DNA of 64,000 nt from Arcuatula senhousia (GCA_963971305.1 OZ020309.1:6937001-7001000), one strand, 5' to 3'. Positions 1 through 12,046 are shown, counted from the first letter of the stretch. Notes: generated by a model not told the origin, from the letters alone. Translations and numbers: made by a program.

Positions 1-312
1 GGCCATATTAAACCTTCACGTATTTTTGGCGTAATTTTATTTTAATTACCGTATTTCATGGTGAAAATCTAAGGGGACGAAGTATTTAATGTGTAAAATG
101 CGCAATCTTTTCTATGACAGAGAATCATCCATACTGTCTTCTAGACACTTTTTGTCTACTAACTAAGTCGGAGGCCATATTAAACCTTCACGTATTTTTG
201 GCGTAATTTTATTATAATTACCATATTTCATGGTGAAAATCTAAGGGGACGAAGTATTTGTGTAAAATGCGCAATTTTTTCTATGACAGAGAATCATCCA
301 AACTGTTTTCTT
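1..312. repeat. Two-copy direct repeat
   Basis: Copy 1 (1-172) and copy 2 (173 to about 312) both begin GGCCATATTAAACCTTCACG and stay nearly identical through the shared segment around GAGAATCATCCA. Copy 2 differs by a few substitutions and small deletions. No coding potential is visible. Confidence 0.8.
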
Positions 313-933
313 TTTACAGACAGAGAGACCACAGAGCTGCGCTTAGTACTCAGCAAAAAAACGGTATGTGCATCAAATAAATGCTTCGAATAATTAGTAG
401 TGTGAATCGTAGACATACATCTAATTTGCAATGTTCAGTTTTGATTTATTTATATCATTAAATGTATTCCGTTGCCTTTGTAATCATTTGGATTATTTAA
501 TTTACGCATAAACTTGTAGTCGGTATTTTCACGAATTGATAACTAATTGAAATTCGGTCATGTCTAGTTTGTACAAATTCGCCCCTGTCACAGTTTCTAA
601 AAGTGGCATCTTAATTCCTGAATGCACAGCCCACACCTTTCTGCATTTAGAAATTATTCAAATGGCCTCGAGTCTTCAGAGCGGCCGTCAGAGTTTCTGA
701 CAAACATGTTTCGAACATTCAAACATTCAAACAACCATGATGCAGATAGGAATAGACCTTTGAGGTAAAACATTGTGCTTTAGTTGAAAGGCTAAGAATT
801 CACAGAAACAAGATTTATATAATTTATGTAAAGGCAAGAAGTTAACAACAAAAATTGATAAAACTGAGTACCCATAAATATTAAAAGACATTGTGATCAC
901 AAGTGAATTTTAAGAAGTTAAAAACAGACTGAA
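313..933. other. No gene seen; probable 3' flank of the collagen-like gene
   Basis: AT-rich sequence with no convincing open frame on either strand. It lies just downstream of the stop codon of the minus-strand gene at 934, so part of it is probably that gene's 3' untranslated region. Several TTTATT motifs (AATAAA on the minus strand) occur, but none can be chosen as the polyadenylation signal from sequence alone. Confidence 0.4.
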
Positions 934-3900
934 TCATCTTGAACAGACCACACACGTGACTTCACGGTTGTGCGGGAACTTTCTGCAATCGAGTGTACCG
1001 CATCTAATCTCCACAGGGGCAATTATAGCTTGATTGTCATCGATATTTGCCCCAGTTGCCGAATATGGCGACCCGTCTAGGCACACATACTCTCCTCTAT
1101 GGGCGCTCGCTGTACTCGTAATGGCTGAAACCAAATAACCGTTGTATTCGATATTCCAGTTCGTAGGACAAGTCAGCATGGCGGGTATCATAAGAACTGA
1201 CTTCCGGTCAATGATCTGGCACACTGCACATGTGACGTCATGATTATGCAAATGAAGTGAAATTGGTTGGTTAGTTTCGGATTCTATTTCCACGCCGTAT
1301 AGTCGTCCACGCTTTGTTTCGGGAACTGCTGTGTAATCGCCCCATTGGGGATTTTCCGGCAGACAAAGATAGTTCGACCCCGAACCGCCTTGTGAACGGT
1401 GAGCACCAGCCATGAAACCTGAAATTATTCAAAATTGAGACCTCTATACATCTTCTTCTCTCCTATTTAAGTCTTTAATACAAAGCTAGTTGCCATAAGT
1501 CAAAACACGTGGTCATTTGTAAAGTGTAGGATTTTGATTGATCTTTCAATTTCATAAACAGAGTCAATATAGCGGCATATTAGCCTAACAACACTCCTTG
1601 TGTACTAATATACGAACTAGTTCTTGTGACATAGAATACTAGTATTATTCTCGAAATAGAGTCAGTCTAGCCAGAATGTCGCAAGGCGATTTGTGAGACA
1701 ACTTGGCTGCATTTCGAATATTGCATTGGTAGCCTATGTGGAACTTGAAATGTCTTGTAATTGCCAGTAATACATTAAAATAATAATAGTTTGTAATAGT
1801 TGTATGCTCTTATATATTTTCGAGTACTGGAATATGTGTTGGAAAGACACGTTTACATATTTCAAAAATTTGACAACATTTGGCTATTTCTTATAAAACT
1901 AATAAATTTATCTGTTTGGTCATTGTTGTAATATTTTTGGCTTCTGTTTTTATCAAATCTAATGTTCTACCGGTTTTCCAAGATTTTTACTCCTAGCGTG
2001 TTTGATGAAGGTTAATCCAGAAAAGCGCTTCACACGCAGTGAAATTTTGCATTGTACATTTATCAAAATTATTTCAATATGTGGATCGTGTCTTTCTGGC
2101 ACATTTTCCATATTCTTTCGTTTTTAGTATTAAAACATCAATAAGTCTGGAGCAAAAGTAAATGACATTTAAATGTTATATTCCGTATGCTGTATTCCAT
2201 AAGAAGATCTACCCTTTAATCAATGAATTAAAGAGAAAGGCGCCCAAAAAACAAACAAATACAACATTATCAAAAAATACCATTATAAACCTTTTCACTG
2301 GTCAGTGAACAATATTAAAATATAACATACCATTATAAACTTTTTCACTGGTCGGTGGACAACCTGATCTTCCCCAGCGTACGAACGTTGGTCCATAATC
2401 TACAATGTGAATGACAGCAAGGTCAAATGAGATACACTGAGTAGCCAAAACATGTACATTGCATATCATTGTCAACGTGACGGGTGTTTAAAGCAAGCAG
2501 GAATAGCGTATCCTTCCAGGACATTCGAATTCAATCTCGATTTGACTTGAGTTCACATTGCTGATTGAGATTTATTTGCGTTGCTGTGCAGTTTAAATTC
2601 GCTTTTCTTTTGCCATGACTTTATGATAATAATAATGATAATAATAATAATTTTTAATTTATTTTATTAAAGTGTCACATATTGATTGACATAAAAACAA
2701 TACATAATTTATAAATACACCACATTATAAAACAATCAATACACAACCAAAAATGACTTACGAGACACTTAAAAATCTCTGTTTACACTATGTTAAATAA
2801 AACAAGAGGCTCCCAGGAGCCTGAATCGCTCACCTGGTCTTAATGTCAACCCTTTGAAGACTTTTGTATAGCTAAATGAGCTGAATGTTTAAGCAATAAA
2901 AAGCTTTTCTCTATCTGCAATAGTTTTCATTCCAAAGCAAAAAACACTATTTTTCACCTTTAAAGGGCCATACCCCTTAAAGGGGTCATCTGACAACTTC
3001 GACCCTAAAAAGACTTTTGTAGAGCTAATTAAGCTGAACATTTAAGCAAGCAACATCTTTTCTCTATCTGCAAAAGTTTTCTTTCTTTAGGCCAAAAACA
3101 CTATTTTTTGCCTTTAAGGGGCCGTAACCACTATAAGGGGTCATCTGGCAACTTTGACCCTATGGAAACTTTTGTAGAGCTAAATGAGCTGAACATTTAA
3201 GCAAGCAACAACTTTTCTCTATCTGCAATAGTTTTCATTCCATAGGCCAAAAACACTATTTTTTGCCTTTAAGGGCCGTAACCCCTATAGGGGGTCATCT
3301 GACAACTTCGACCATAGGAGACTTTTTTAAAGCTAAATGAGCTGAACATTTAAGCAAGCAACAGCTTTTCTCTATCTGCAATAGTTTTCATTCTATAGGC
3401 CAAAAACTCTATTTTTTGCCTTTAAAGGGCCATAACCCCTATAAGGGGTCATCTGACAACTTTGACCTTATGGAGACTTTTGTAGAGCTAAATGAGTTGA
3501 ACATTTAAGCAAGCAACAGCTTCTCTCTATCTGCAATAGTTTTCATTCCATAGGCCAAAAACATCAAAAAATGCTATTTTTCACCTTTTAGGGGCTGTAA
3601 CTCCCATAAGGGGTCATCTGACAACTTCGACTAAATGAAGACTTTTGTAGAGCTTTTGATGCTGAAGCAGTAGCGTGGCATCAGATTTCATCTATCTCTT
3701 ATACTTTTTGATTTACAAGCCAAAAACAGAAGTCTGACCCCCTGGTCTATTTTTAGCAACGGCGGCCATGTTTTTCGACGAATCAAAAATCCCCACATCA
3801 TTTCTGTGGGGGATACCCTAAAGTACCACCAGACCAAATTTGGTTTGAATCTGTGCAGCCGTTTCAGAGGAATAGAAGTTTTAAGAAAAGTTAACGACGA

Positions 3901-6900
3901 CGATGGACGACGACGACGGACGACGACGACGACGGACGCCAAGTGATGGCAATAGCTCACATGGCCTTTGGCCAGGTGAGCTAAAAATTACATGTCTACC
4001 GAATATGTCTTAGCCTTTTCGAATTAGCGACATTCGTTTGACCCATTGGTACATCTAACTCCTTTTAATAATAACTTTATTGACAATAAACCCGGTCAAT
4101 AAAGTTATTAGAAAAAAACGATCGAAGGTGCGTGTGACAAAAATAAACGCATTGAGTGACGGACAGGGCTCATTCAGATTATATTATTTCTTGACACTGA
4201 GCATGAGGGTCTTCGAAAAAAGGCAAAAGCATATCTTTACCATGCAAATTCACAGGCGTTTGGGTCCAGTTTTTTTCTTTTTATTATAAATAATGTGTAT
4301 ATAAAAGAAATTCACATCGTCTATATACTATTTCCACGTAAACGCCTGTGTGCAAATTATCTAAACAAAATTGGGTATTTTTTTCTATTTTCCCGATCTT
4401 TATGTTCTATTTTTCCCCTTCAATTCATAATATATATCAGGTTAAAATAAATGGTTGTGCTTCAAAATTGGGAACCCGGATTTCATGAGAAAAATAGATA
4501 TTTCGGACCTTTTCTTAAGAAATTTCTGGCGATCTCGGATTTACGAATAAGTTCAGGTTTAACATTTTAGAAAACTTTGAGGTAATATTTTACTCTCCCT
4601 CCCCCGGGCCGGAACCCTGCAATTATAAATTTATATTTGCTGCATGGCGTTTCTGCTTCAAAAAGCTCAGACAGTTTTTTTTCTGTTAGTCGGGTCCGTC
4701 GAACGTCGGTCCGGTTGGCCCGGATTTGGTGATTCTGCATCTCTCTTCAGTTTTATTTTAGAGTCGGGTGTTTGAAGCTCGCTTATTTTGGAAATAAGCA
4801 ATCTTTGGTACACTCCGGGTATCTTCATTTCACGAACCTCGTTCTGCTTTAGATACATTAAATTAGTACATGTACATCATATTTTCTGTCTTATTTCAGG
4901 TTTAATGCCATACAATTTTATCTGTGTACATGTACATCATATTTTCTGTCTAATTTCAGGTTTAATGTCATACAATTTTATCTGTGTACAAACCGGGGGT
5001 ATGTTATCACAGATAAAATCAACAGATGATATCTTTACATCAGGAACATTACTCAAACATGGTGCCATTGCCATCGTAGCCTTAGTCCCGGGAATGATTG
5101 TTAAAAGATTGAAAGAGAAGAAGCTAAAATCTGTATAATGTTTTATCTGCTCACATGGGCTAGATACACATGATACAATTACTCAAACTTTGTGCTATTG
5201 CAGTCATAGTGTTAGTTCTAGGAATGATACTGAATATTCAACTGAAAGTGGAAAATTTGTGCTATCACCTATTTAGCAGTAGTGCAATGAATCAATGTTA
5301 AAGAAGTTAAAATATGTATAACAAGTACATCTCTTCCATGATTTAGACACAATTGCTCAAAGTTGATGCTTCACAATGTATATAAATCACTGTTCAACAA
5401 TAGTTCAATGATTGAAAGTTAAAGGAATTAAAATCTTAATAAATATAAAATGTATATGATAACACCTCTTAAAACACCTCTAAAACACATTTTTTTCAGG
5501 CACTACATCAGTTCTATGAAATATACATGTAGCTTAAAAGTTTAACAAATGAAAGATAATAAGATATGAAAATTAAGATTTGTAATTCGATGATTTATTT
5601 TCTTATCCTGTAGTCATATTGATTAATTTGTCACATTATGCATATAAACAAGACAGCAGAAAACTACAGACAAAGTACAAAGGACATATACACTTAATTA
5701 ATAATAAACATGAATGATATCAACCCAAATATTATGATCTTGACCAATGTGGATCTCATTTTCGCAATTCTAAAGATTGCTTTATACAATCTACAACTAT
5801 GGGCAAAAAAGAATTATCTGGATTTAATATAAGTGTAAGTTTATCAAGTAGTTCAAGTTGGTTTAATTCTGGTTGTGAAACTATTATTTGTCTTAAAAAT
5901 TGTTTCCTTGGCTCCTTATTTAATGAACATTCAAGCATAAAATGATATTCATCATCTTAGATTAGACTAATACTTGACATTTTCTACATACCCGATGTTC
6001 ACGGGCCATTTTCTTATAACGACCAAGTTCTTCTAAGTTATATCACTTAATAGTAATTTTGTTTGTATCCTTCGATTTAATGTTTTTTTTTATGTTGAAG
6101 AAGCATCCAGAATAAATCAAACTCTGTTTTATTTTGTTAACTGTTCTAAACCTTTATGGCATTTCATGTATTTTACTTCCAGACCAAGAATATTCTAAAA
6201 TCGTCACTGGTGAGTCTTAAGACCAAAATGCAATTCAGACGACGTAAACATTTAAAGCTTAAACAATCTTATGAAAGTTATTGTATGTTCTCTTATTATC
6301 GTATGAGTAACAGCTTGCAAGTTTTATTTTTGTTTTTGTTTTTTTTTGCTTTTTGTTTTTATTTACGTAAATTCTATTGCGCATCAAATTTATAAAGTAA
6401 ACGTGATCATGGTGAACACAAATGTCAGAATTGGGAAGTTACGCGAGTTACATGGACCATATGCTGGGAATTGAGGTTTGCTCTAATATGTGAGGTTCCT
6501 TTCAGCCTAGACTACATATGACCCAATGACTAAATAAGATTAAGACTATATATAGGGGATAGTAACCTTTTTGGATCATTAACATATATGCATGATATAT
6601 GCAGCGCTTACCAAAGTTTATATTGGGTATTAGCGGCTATGGTTAACGCTAAAAATATGAGGACAGTCAAAAAAGAAAAAAAAATAGTGTTTGATTTCTA
6701 ACAAAGAAAGCAACAATGATAGAAAATGGTAGACAGCAGATTGTTGTATATTTATTTTCTACTATTATCTTTTTCATTTTAAAAATCAAGAATCTTGAAT
6801 TATTATAATGTTAGATCGAATGAAATAAAGTCATGACCCCAAATAAAACTCCGCAAATCAATATGTTAACTTTCCTGCACTTTCGCATTTGATATTGAGT

Positions 6901-8592
6901 TTAGATTATCATACCTGGTAAGCCTCACCTGGAAGAGTTCACGAGAGATGAACAAAAATTACCAAGATTCACGTAAAATTTGTTTTGGTAAGGCATTTAA
7001 GTAGATGTTTTGTCAGGTAAAAACATGCAAACGTTGAAGTTTAAATTTGGATTCGATTTTGTATGTTTTTTTTTCAAATTTTTTTTAATTTGAATTGTCG
7101 TTCCAAAACACAAATATTTACCAAAACCATTTTTACGTGAACTCACCTTACTAGGGGTGATTATGTTTTTTTTTTATTTTGTTTGTCCGAATTGAAGCCA
7201 TTAGCCATGTTATATGAAAAATATCTATTAGTACATGGCAGACTTCGGAACACCTGGAGGAGAACAATCTTATATGAACAGCAGTACCAGGGATACAGCC
7301 TAGGACTGAAGCATAGTGTATACCATAGGGCAGAGGGAATTAGGGGTGGGGGCTGGTTATGGCCTTTTGTCCCACCGGGGATGAAGAGGAGAGAGATTGA
7401 GATTGATTGATTGTTATCTGCTTATTGTCGCGTCGATATGTTTCAGCCATAATCGGGACATTTACAAGTTGAACTGATATATAACTTGAAAAGTTCGACA
7501 AAAAACGTTGATAAAGCAAAGTAAATGACTAGATAAAAACATTAAAACTGAACACAATAAGATATAAAACTGAGAGAGATTCAGAGAAAGAGAGAGATAG
7601 ACTGTTGATGCATAATATATAACTAATAACGAGGTAGCATTTTTTGTTTTTGTTTTTTTGAATATTCATTCATGGGGGGGGTTTGTTATGCATTTATTCT
7701 CCATTAAAAAATACTTCCAAATGATCAAATCCAAACAATAAAGGCATAATAGGTCATAATTACCTGTTGCTTTTTTGTTCAAGTCCTTTTTGAGTAGTTC
7801 AATGATGTCATCCATTTCTGCATCATCATTGAAGCAAACGCCTATTTGGCAGATAAAGATCGAACTAAGAAATGTAATGACAACCTGAAATCATGCAAAA
7901 AAAGTCAACTACATTTTTCGTAATTATCATTTGAAATTAGGGTACAAATAACCAGAGCGGGTATCAATTAAACAGCTTATACCACTATGTCATAAAATGT
8001 AACGAGATACCCTGCACTAATCATGCTTTATCAGTAGATAAGGCTAAATTCCTGAAAGACCCCCCCCCCTCATTAATTATCATAAACTCTCATTTAGCAC
8101 CCTCTACAGTCCCGTGGTATAAATCAGTTATTCCCCATCGGGCATCCGCCCTCAAGAAGTAGCCTCTCTTTAGCGTCATTGGTGCTTTTGAATCAAATTA
8201 TTAAGTTAAAAAAATACCACGAGAAAAGTACTCTTAAGCAAACTGTTCAAACATGGCAGCCGAGTCCATCAACAAGGACACCAAGGTTATTAAAAAAAGC
8301 TGGCGCTTTAAACATTTTTGAATTTAGACGACAAAACTTCGATAAAACAATATTGGTGAAAATCGTGATAGTCAAGTCTGACGACAAGGCTTGGCTTTAT
8401 ATTTTTTTTATATTAAAAAAAAGCAAAATCAATTAGGAATACTTTGAGCGAGTTCAAAAGAGTAAACCCACGTTTAGACTATTGAGACTCCTTTTGTCTT
8501 TAACTTTTATGAAATCGTGACAAAAATTGGCTACAGATAAAAATTTAAAAAAAACCTATATTTATTCAAATTAATAAATAAATTACCTTCAT
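934..8592 (-). CDS. Secreted short-chain collagen C4-like protein, 4 exons
   Basis: Exons on the minus strand: 8592-8587 (ATG AAG), 7884-7764, 2399-2331 and 1418-934 (stop TGA at 936-934). All introns are GT-AG and the phases (0, 1, 1) join without a break, giving 226 aa. Residues 1-19 form a signal peptide (MKVVITFLSSIFICQIGVC), followed by a short acidic/helical linker (DDIIELLKKDLNKK). The conserved domain starts near residue 44 with TFVRWGRSGCP, then YNGFMAGAHRSQGG, NYLCLPE, CAVC, YLVSA and the terminal CGTLDC and CVVC. The family is widely named 'short-chain collagen C4-like' in mollusc genomes. No Gly-X-Y repeat is present, so the name reflects homology of the C-terminal domain only. 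The paired cysteines suggest a disulphide-bonded extracellular protein; its function is unknown. The 4.9-kb intron between exons 3 and 2 (2400-7763) holds repeats. The 5' untranslated region and promoter above 8592 were not resolved. Confidence 0.87.
2282..2380 (-). repeat. Tandem duplication of an exon-intron border
   Basis: A unit of about 50 bp, CATTATAAAC followed by a TTTTCACTGGTC core, occurs at 2281-2312 and again at 2331-2362. The second copy is the end of coding exon 3 of the collagen-like gene. The first copy repeats that exon end and a second GT donor-like site (GTATTT) inside the intron. Use of the distal donor would read into an in-frame TGA, so the proximal donor at 2330 is the functional one by inference. 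Confidence 0.7.
2624..2652. repeat. (ATAATA)n microsatellite
   Basis: A run of ATAATAATAATGATAATAATAATAA inside the intron between exons 3 and 2 of the collagen-like gene. Confidence 0.8.
2801..3983. mobile_element. GAGGCTCCC-family element, copy A
   Basis: It begins AACAAGAGGCTCCCAGGAGCC, which contains the palindrome AGGCTCC-CA-GGAGCCT, then GCTCACCTGG. It ends CCAGGTGAGCTA, the inverse of GCTCACCTGG. Between the ends lie about five imperfect tandem units of roughly 154 bp (hallmarks: GACTTTTGTAGAGCTAAATG, GCAAGCAACAGCTTTTCTCT, CACTATTTTTTGCCTTTAAG, GGGGTCATCTGACAACTT). A (GAC)n-rich stretch at 3895-3937 precedes the end. No coding region is seen, so it looks like a non-autonomous element. 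Three further copies, plus one nested copy, lie in this window. Confidence 0.8.
4868..4987 (+). repeat. 60-bp tandem repeat, two copies
   Basis: Positions 4868-4927 and 4928-4987 are nearly identical (TACATGTACATCATATTTTC and onward to TTTTATCTGTG). Each contains a polypyrimidine tract and TTTCAG, so the duplication also duplicates a possible 3' splice site. Confidence 0.85.
4988..5138 (+). CDS. Possible 3' exon or pseudo-exon of an unrecognised small membrane protein
   Basis: An open frame ends at TAA 5136-5138. Its last 45 residues look coding: a polar start (MLSQIKSTDDIFTSGTLLKH), a hydrophobic segment (GAIAIVALVPGMIV), then a basic tail (KRLKEKKLKSV). The acceptor-like TTTCAG sites of the 60-bp repeat lie just upstream. 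Two degenerate copies of the ATTACTCAAA... segment follow at about 5176-5245 and 5347-5370, so the region has been tandemly duplicated and may be decaying. No upstream exon was identified and I do not recognise the family. Confidence 0.3.
5139..5740. other. No gene; degenerate duplicates of the preceding exon-like segment
   Basis: Contains diverged copies of the segment encoding LLKHGAIAIVALV (about 5176-5245, and a shorter one near 5347), with stops and deletions. The rest is AT-rich with nothing recognisable. Confidence 0.4.
5741..6060 (-). pseudogene. LINE 3' fragment (C-terminal zinc knuckle), frameshifted
   Basis: Read on the minus strand this gives GRYKKMAREHRVCRKC, then after a frameshift DDEYHFMLECS, then an open frame to 5756 (...RKQFLRQIIVSQPELNQLELL...). 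The C-x2-C ... H-x4-C spacing and the surrounding 'R-x-C-x2-C ... E-x-H-F-x-x-x-C' wording are characteristic of the C-terminal region of many non-LTR retrotransposon ORFs. It is broken and 5'-truncated. The related C-terminus at 25274-25840 supports the call. Confidence 0.65.
6061..6914. other. No gene seen
   Basis: AT-rich intronic sequence of the collagen-like gene. A short open frame at 6156-6395 is dominated by Phe/Leu from T-runs and is not convincing. Confidence 0.4.
6915..7153. mobile_element. Small inverted-repeat element (MITE-like)
   Basis: Inner arms ACGTAAAATTTGTTTTGGTAA (6971-6991) and its near-perfect inverse at 7118-7138 are flanked by a weaker outer pair, CCTGGTAAGCCTCACC and the inverse of GGTGAGTT...CTAGG. 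It has no open frame. Confidence 0.55.
7154..7740. other. Intronic sequence, possible retroelement tail
   Basis: A 75-codon open frame (7183-7410) ends in a purine-rich GAGAGAGATTGAGATTGATTG tract. A similar GATTGATTG tail occurs at 27180-27200. This resembles the simple-sequence 3' ends of some LINEs or SINEs, but no domain is recognisable. Confidence 0.25.
8040..8580. other. No gene seen in intron 1 of the collagen-like gene
   Basis: AT-rich. The 85-codon frame at 8179-8436 shows no family resemblance. Splice sites of the flanking exons lie at 7884 and 8587. Confidence 0.35.
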
Positions 8593-9484
8593 GTTCTATC
8601 TTGAAGTCTTTCTTCTGTAAATGGTCTCTCGATGTATTGTTTTTAATCAAATGTGTTGTCAAGTTGGTATTTACATTATCTTATATGGAAATCAAGATCT
8701 TGTCTCATACAAATGACCAAATGTCCTAAAGAAACAATCCCAGATCTCAAATCTCAATCTTATGGTTTTACTACACAATGATTCATAGATAAATTTGTTT
8801 GTTGAAAGTTCTTAAAATCACTTACTATTTGTATAGAACAAAAAAGAGTTTAGGACGAGTTGGGATAAGAAATGCGTACCCCTTGTCGTCAAATGACTAA
8901 GTCCATGTTATGCTATAGGATAACCTAAAAATCATTTTTTTTATAAATTCTAAAACAAGAGATGCACATTTACATTATGTTACAAAGATTGTACGTGTTA
9001 AAGTTTCATGAAAATCCATCAAAAGGTTTAGGAAGAGTTGGGATAAGAGGTTGGTACCCCTTGTCGCCAAGTGGCTAAGAAAGTTTCATGAAAATCCATC
9101 AAGGGGTTTAGGAAGAGTTGGGATAAGAGATGGGTACCCCTTGTCGCCAAGTGGCTAAGTCCATGTTTTGCTACAGGAAAACCTAAAAATCATTTTTTAT
9201 AAAATTCTTAACAAGAGGCTCCCAGGAGCCTGAATCACTCACCTTGTCTTGATGTCAACCCTATGTAGAACTTTGTAGAGCTGAATAAGCTGAATACTTA
9301 AGCAAGCAACAGCTTTTCTCTTTCAGCAATAGTTTTCATTCTGTAAGCCAAAAACGTGCAAAATGTTATTTTAAGGGCCGTCTGAACACTTTGACTCTAT
9401 AGAGACTTTTGTTAAGAGCTTAATGAGCTGAACATTTAAGCAAGCAACCACTTTTCTTTATCTGCTATAGTTTTCATTATATAA

Positions 9485-10775
9485 GCAAACTAGAGGCTCC
9501 CAGGAGCCTAAATCGCTCACCTGATCTCTTATGCCAAAGTTTGAATTATTTCACAAAATTTCAAGTATACAAAGTTGCAAAACAATCCTTTCAGTAATTT
9601 CAGAGAAAATTTTGGAAATCAGTTTAAATTAATAGAAAAAAACAGTTAAAGGGCAATAACTCCAATAAGGACCTTTTTATGCTGAATAAGAAAAGTTGCT
9701 TGGGATTTTCTCTATCTCTTATACTTTTCGAGTTATAAGCCAAAAACAAAGGTCTGACCCCTCTGTTCTATTTTTAGAAATAGCGGCCATGTTGGTTGGT
9801 CGACATGTATATAATTCACGAACTTGGTAAAGGACATCCTAAAGATCAAGTGTACCAAGTTTCAAAGCAATCCCTTCAGTGGTTGCAGAGAAGAAGATTT
9901 TTGAAAATCAATTAAAATTAATGGGAAAAACAGTTAAAGGGGAATAACTCTGAAATGGCTGATCTGACAATTTTGATCCTGAATCATTTTTGTAGATCTG
10001 AATGAGCTTAACAGTTCTGCAATGCTAACTTTTCATCTAGCTCTAATGGTTTTCAAGATATTGTCTAAAAACCGCAAAAATGGTCAATTTTGACGATTAA
10101 AGGGCAATAACTCCTATAAGGAATCGTTTCACAACTTCGACTCAATAGACCAATCGCGAGTTCATCCATTCCGGATATTAGAATGTCCAAATGTCAAAGG
10201 TCAACTGAGGTAAGATCTGACGTCAGAACATTGGGAGCAATGGAAGCAACGTGTTTACCGATTTATCTCAAGAAAAATTGAAAGAAAATTGAATAAAAAG
10301 TCTTGTTCTTCAATTTGTAATGGTTGAAGAATAATAGAAACAAACATTTCTAAGGGATTGGAGAGAAAGGAACAGGTTTCCCCGTTTCATTCATCAGAGA
10401 GTAGTACAAGTTTTCCAGTAAAATCGGGGTAAAATGGCGGCTATTTTGGAACTCGCGATCCGGGTATTGAGAGATTTGTAGAGCTTTTGATGCTGAACAA
10501 GGAGGGTTGCTTCGGATTTTCTGTATCTCTTATACTTTTTGAGTTATAAAGCAAAACCAATGGTCTGACCCCCCCCTGTTCTATTTCTAGCAACGGCGGC
10601 CATGTTGGTTGGTTGACGTGTATATAATTCACAAACTTGGTAGAGGACATCCTAAAGATCAAGTATACCAAGTATCAATGCAATCCCTTTAGTGATTACA
10701 GAGAAGAAGATTTTTGAAGAAAAGTTAACGGACGGACGGACGACCGACGCTTAATGATGACAATAGCTCACCTAA
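9485..10775. mobile_element. GAGGCTCCC-family element, nested copy B2
   Basis: It starts AAACTAGAGGCTCCCAGGAGC at about 9485 and ends with ...GACCGACGC, then AATAGCTCACCT at about 10770. Outer-element sequence resumes with ATGAAAACATGTTTATTTAG. Internal units here are more diverged (CAAGTGTACCAAGTTTCAAAG, GGCGGCCATGTTGGTTGG). It contains the smaller element at 10140-10465. Confidence 0.7.
10140..10465. mobile_element. MITE with ATCGCGAGTTC termini
   Basis: The left terminus CTCAATAGACCAATCGCGAG (from about 10140) and right terminus ending GGGTATTGAG (about 10462) are imperfect inverted repeats of about 23 bp around ATCGCGAGTTC. Flanking sequence matches a normal GAGGCTCCC-family unit (...CTTCGAC / AGACTTTTGTAGAGC). 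No open frame. Confidence 0.65.
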
Positions 10776-12046
10776 AAAATATGAAAACATGTTTATTTAG
10801 GGGCTGTAATCCCTATAAGGGATCATCTGACAACTTTGACCTTATGGAGACTTTTATAGGGCTAAATGAGCTGAACATTTAAACAAGCAACAGTTTTTCT
10901 TTATCTGCAATAGATTTCATTTTATAGGCCAAAAACACTATTTTTCGCCTTTAAGGGGATGTAACTCCTATAAGGGGTCATATGACAACTTCGACCGTAT
11001 GAAGACTTTTGTAGAGGTAAATGAGCTGAACATTTAATCATGCAACAGCTTTTCTCTATCTGCAATAGTTTTCATTCTATAGGCCAAAAACACTATTTTT
11101 CGCCTTTAGGGGGCTGTAACCCCTATAAGGGGTCATCTGACAACTTCAACCCTATGGATACTATTGAAGAGGTAAATGAGCTGAACATTTAAGCAAGCAA
11201 CAACTTTTCTCTTTCTGCAATAGGTTTCATTCTATAGGGCAAAAACATGAAAAAAGGCTATTTTTGACCTTTAAAGGGCTATAACCCCTATAAGGGGTCA
11301 TATGACAACTTCGACCCAATGGAGACTTTTGTAGAGCTTTTGATTCTAAAGAGCCTAAGATCCTTCAGATTTTCTATCTGTTATGGTTCCTGAGTTATAA
11401 GCCATTTTAAGTGGTTTTACCATATGTTCTATCTTTAGTAACAGCAGCCATGTTTTAATCGATTTTTGAAATTGTTAACGGACGACGACAGACGACAACG
11501 GACGCATAGTGATGGCATAGCTCACATGACCTTTGGCCAGGTGAGCTAAAAAAGAGATGCACATTTTCATTATGTTACAAAGATTGTGTTAGAGTTTAAT
11601 GAAAATTTAGGAGGTGTAGTGGATAAGGGACGGGCACCCCCTTGTTTTCAAACAGCCAATTCCATATTTTGCTATTGGTAACCCCTAAAATTTTTGAAAT
11701 AGGTGGTGCATAGGTGCACAACATTATTTCACAAAGATTGTGTGAAAGTTTTATGAAAATCCATCAAGGGGTTTAGCAGGAGTAGTGGGTAAGAGGGGTA
11801 CCCCTGGTAGTCAAACAGCTCATTTCTTGTTTTGCTACGTGGGAAACCCTAAAAATCGTTTTTGATCAAATTATTAAAATATATGTAAGAAGTCCACATC
11901 TACATTATGTCTTAGAGATTGTGTGAAAGTTTCATGAAAATCCAACACGGGGTTTAGCAGGAGAAGCGGATAAGAAATGGGTACCCCTTGTAGTCAAAGA
12001 GTTTATGTCATGTTTTGCTATGTTAGAAACCCTCAAAATGATTTTT

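Larger units (their letters stand above)
9210..11548. mobile_element. GAGGCTCCC-family element, copy B (outer)
   Basis: It starts AACAAGAGGCTCCCAGGAGCC and ends GGCCAGGTGAGCTA. It lies inside the 181-bp repeat block: the left flank ATAAAATTCTT and right flank AAAAAGAGATGCACATTTT rejoin as in the uninterrupted unit at about 8943-8965. It is itself interrupted by a second copy of the family (about 9485-10775). Confidence 0.78.

Noticed and set aside
2870..3640. Regular 154-bp repeats considered as a CRISPR-like array
   Set aside because: Units are long, contiguous, imperfect and without unique spacers, in a eukaryotic transposon-like element; there is no leader or cas-type gene.
4667..4858. 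63-codon minus frame with a charged C-terminus
   Set aside because: No homologue recognised and it overlaps the better-supported plus-strand segment; could be chance.
7183..7410. 75-codon frame ending in GGGWLWPFVPPGMKRREIEID
   Set aside because: No family, no splice partner, and the end is purine-rich simple repeat; treated as possible retroelement tail only.
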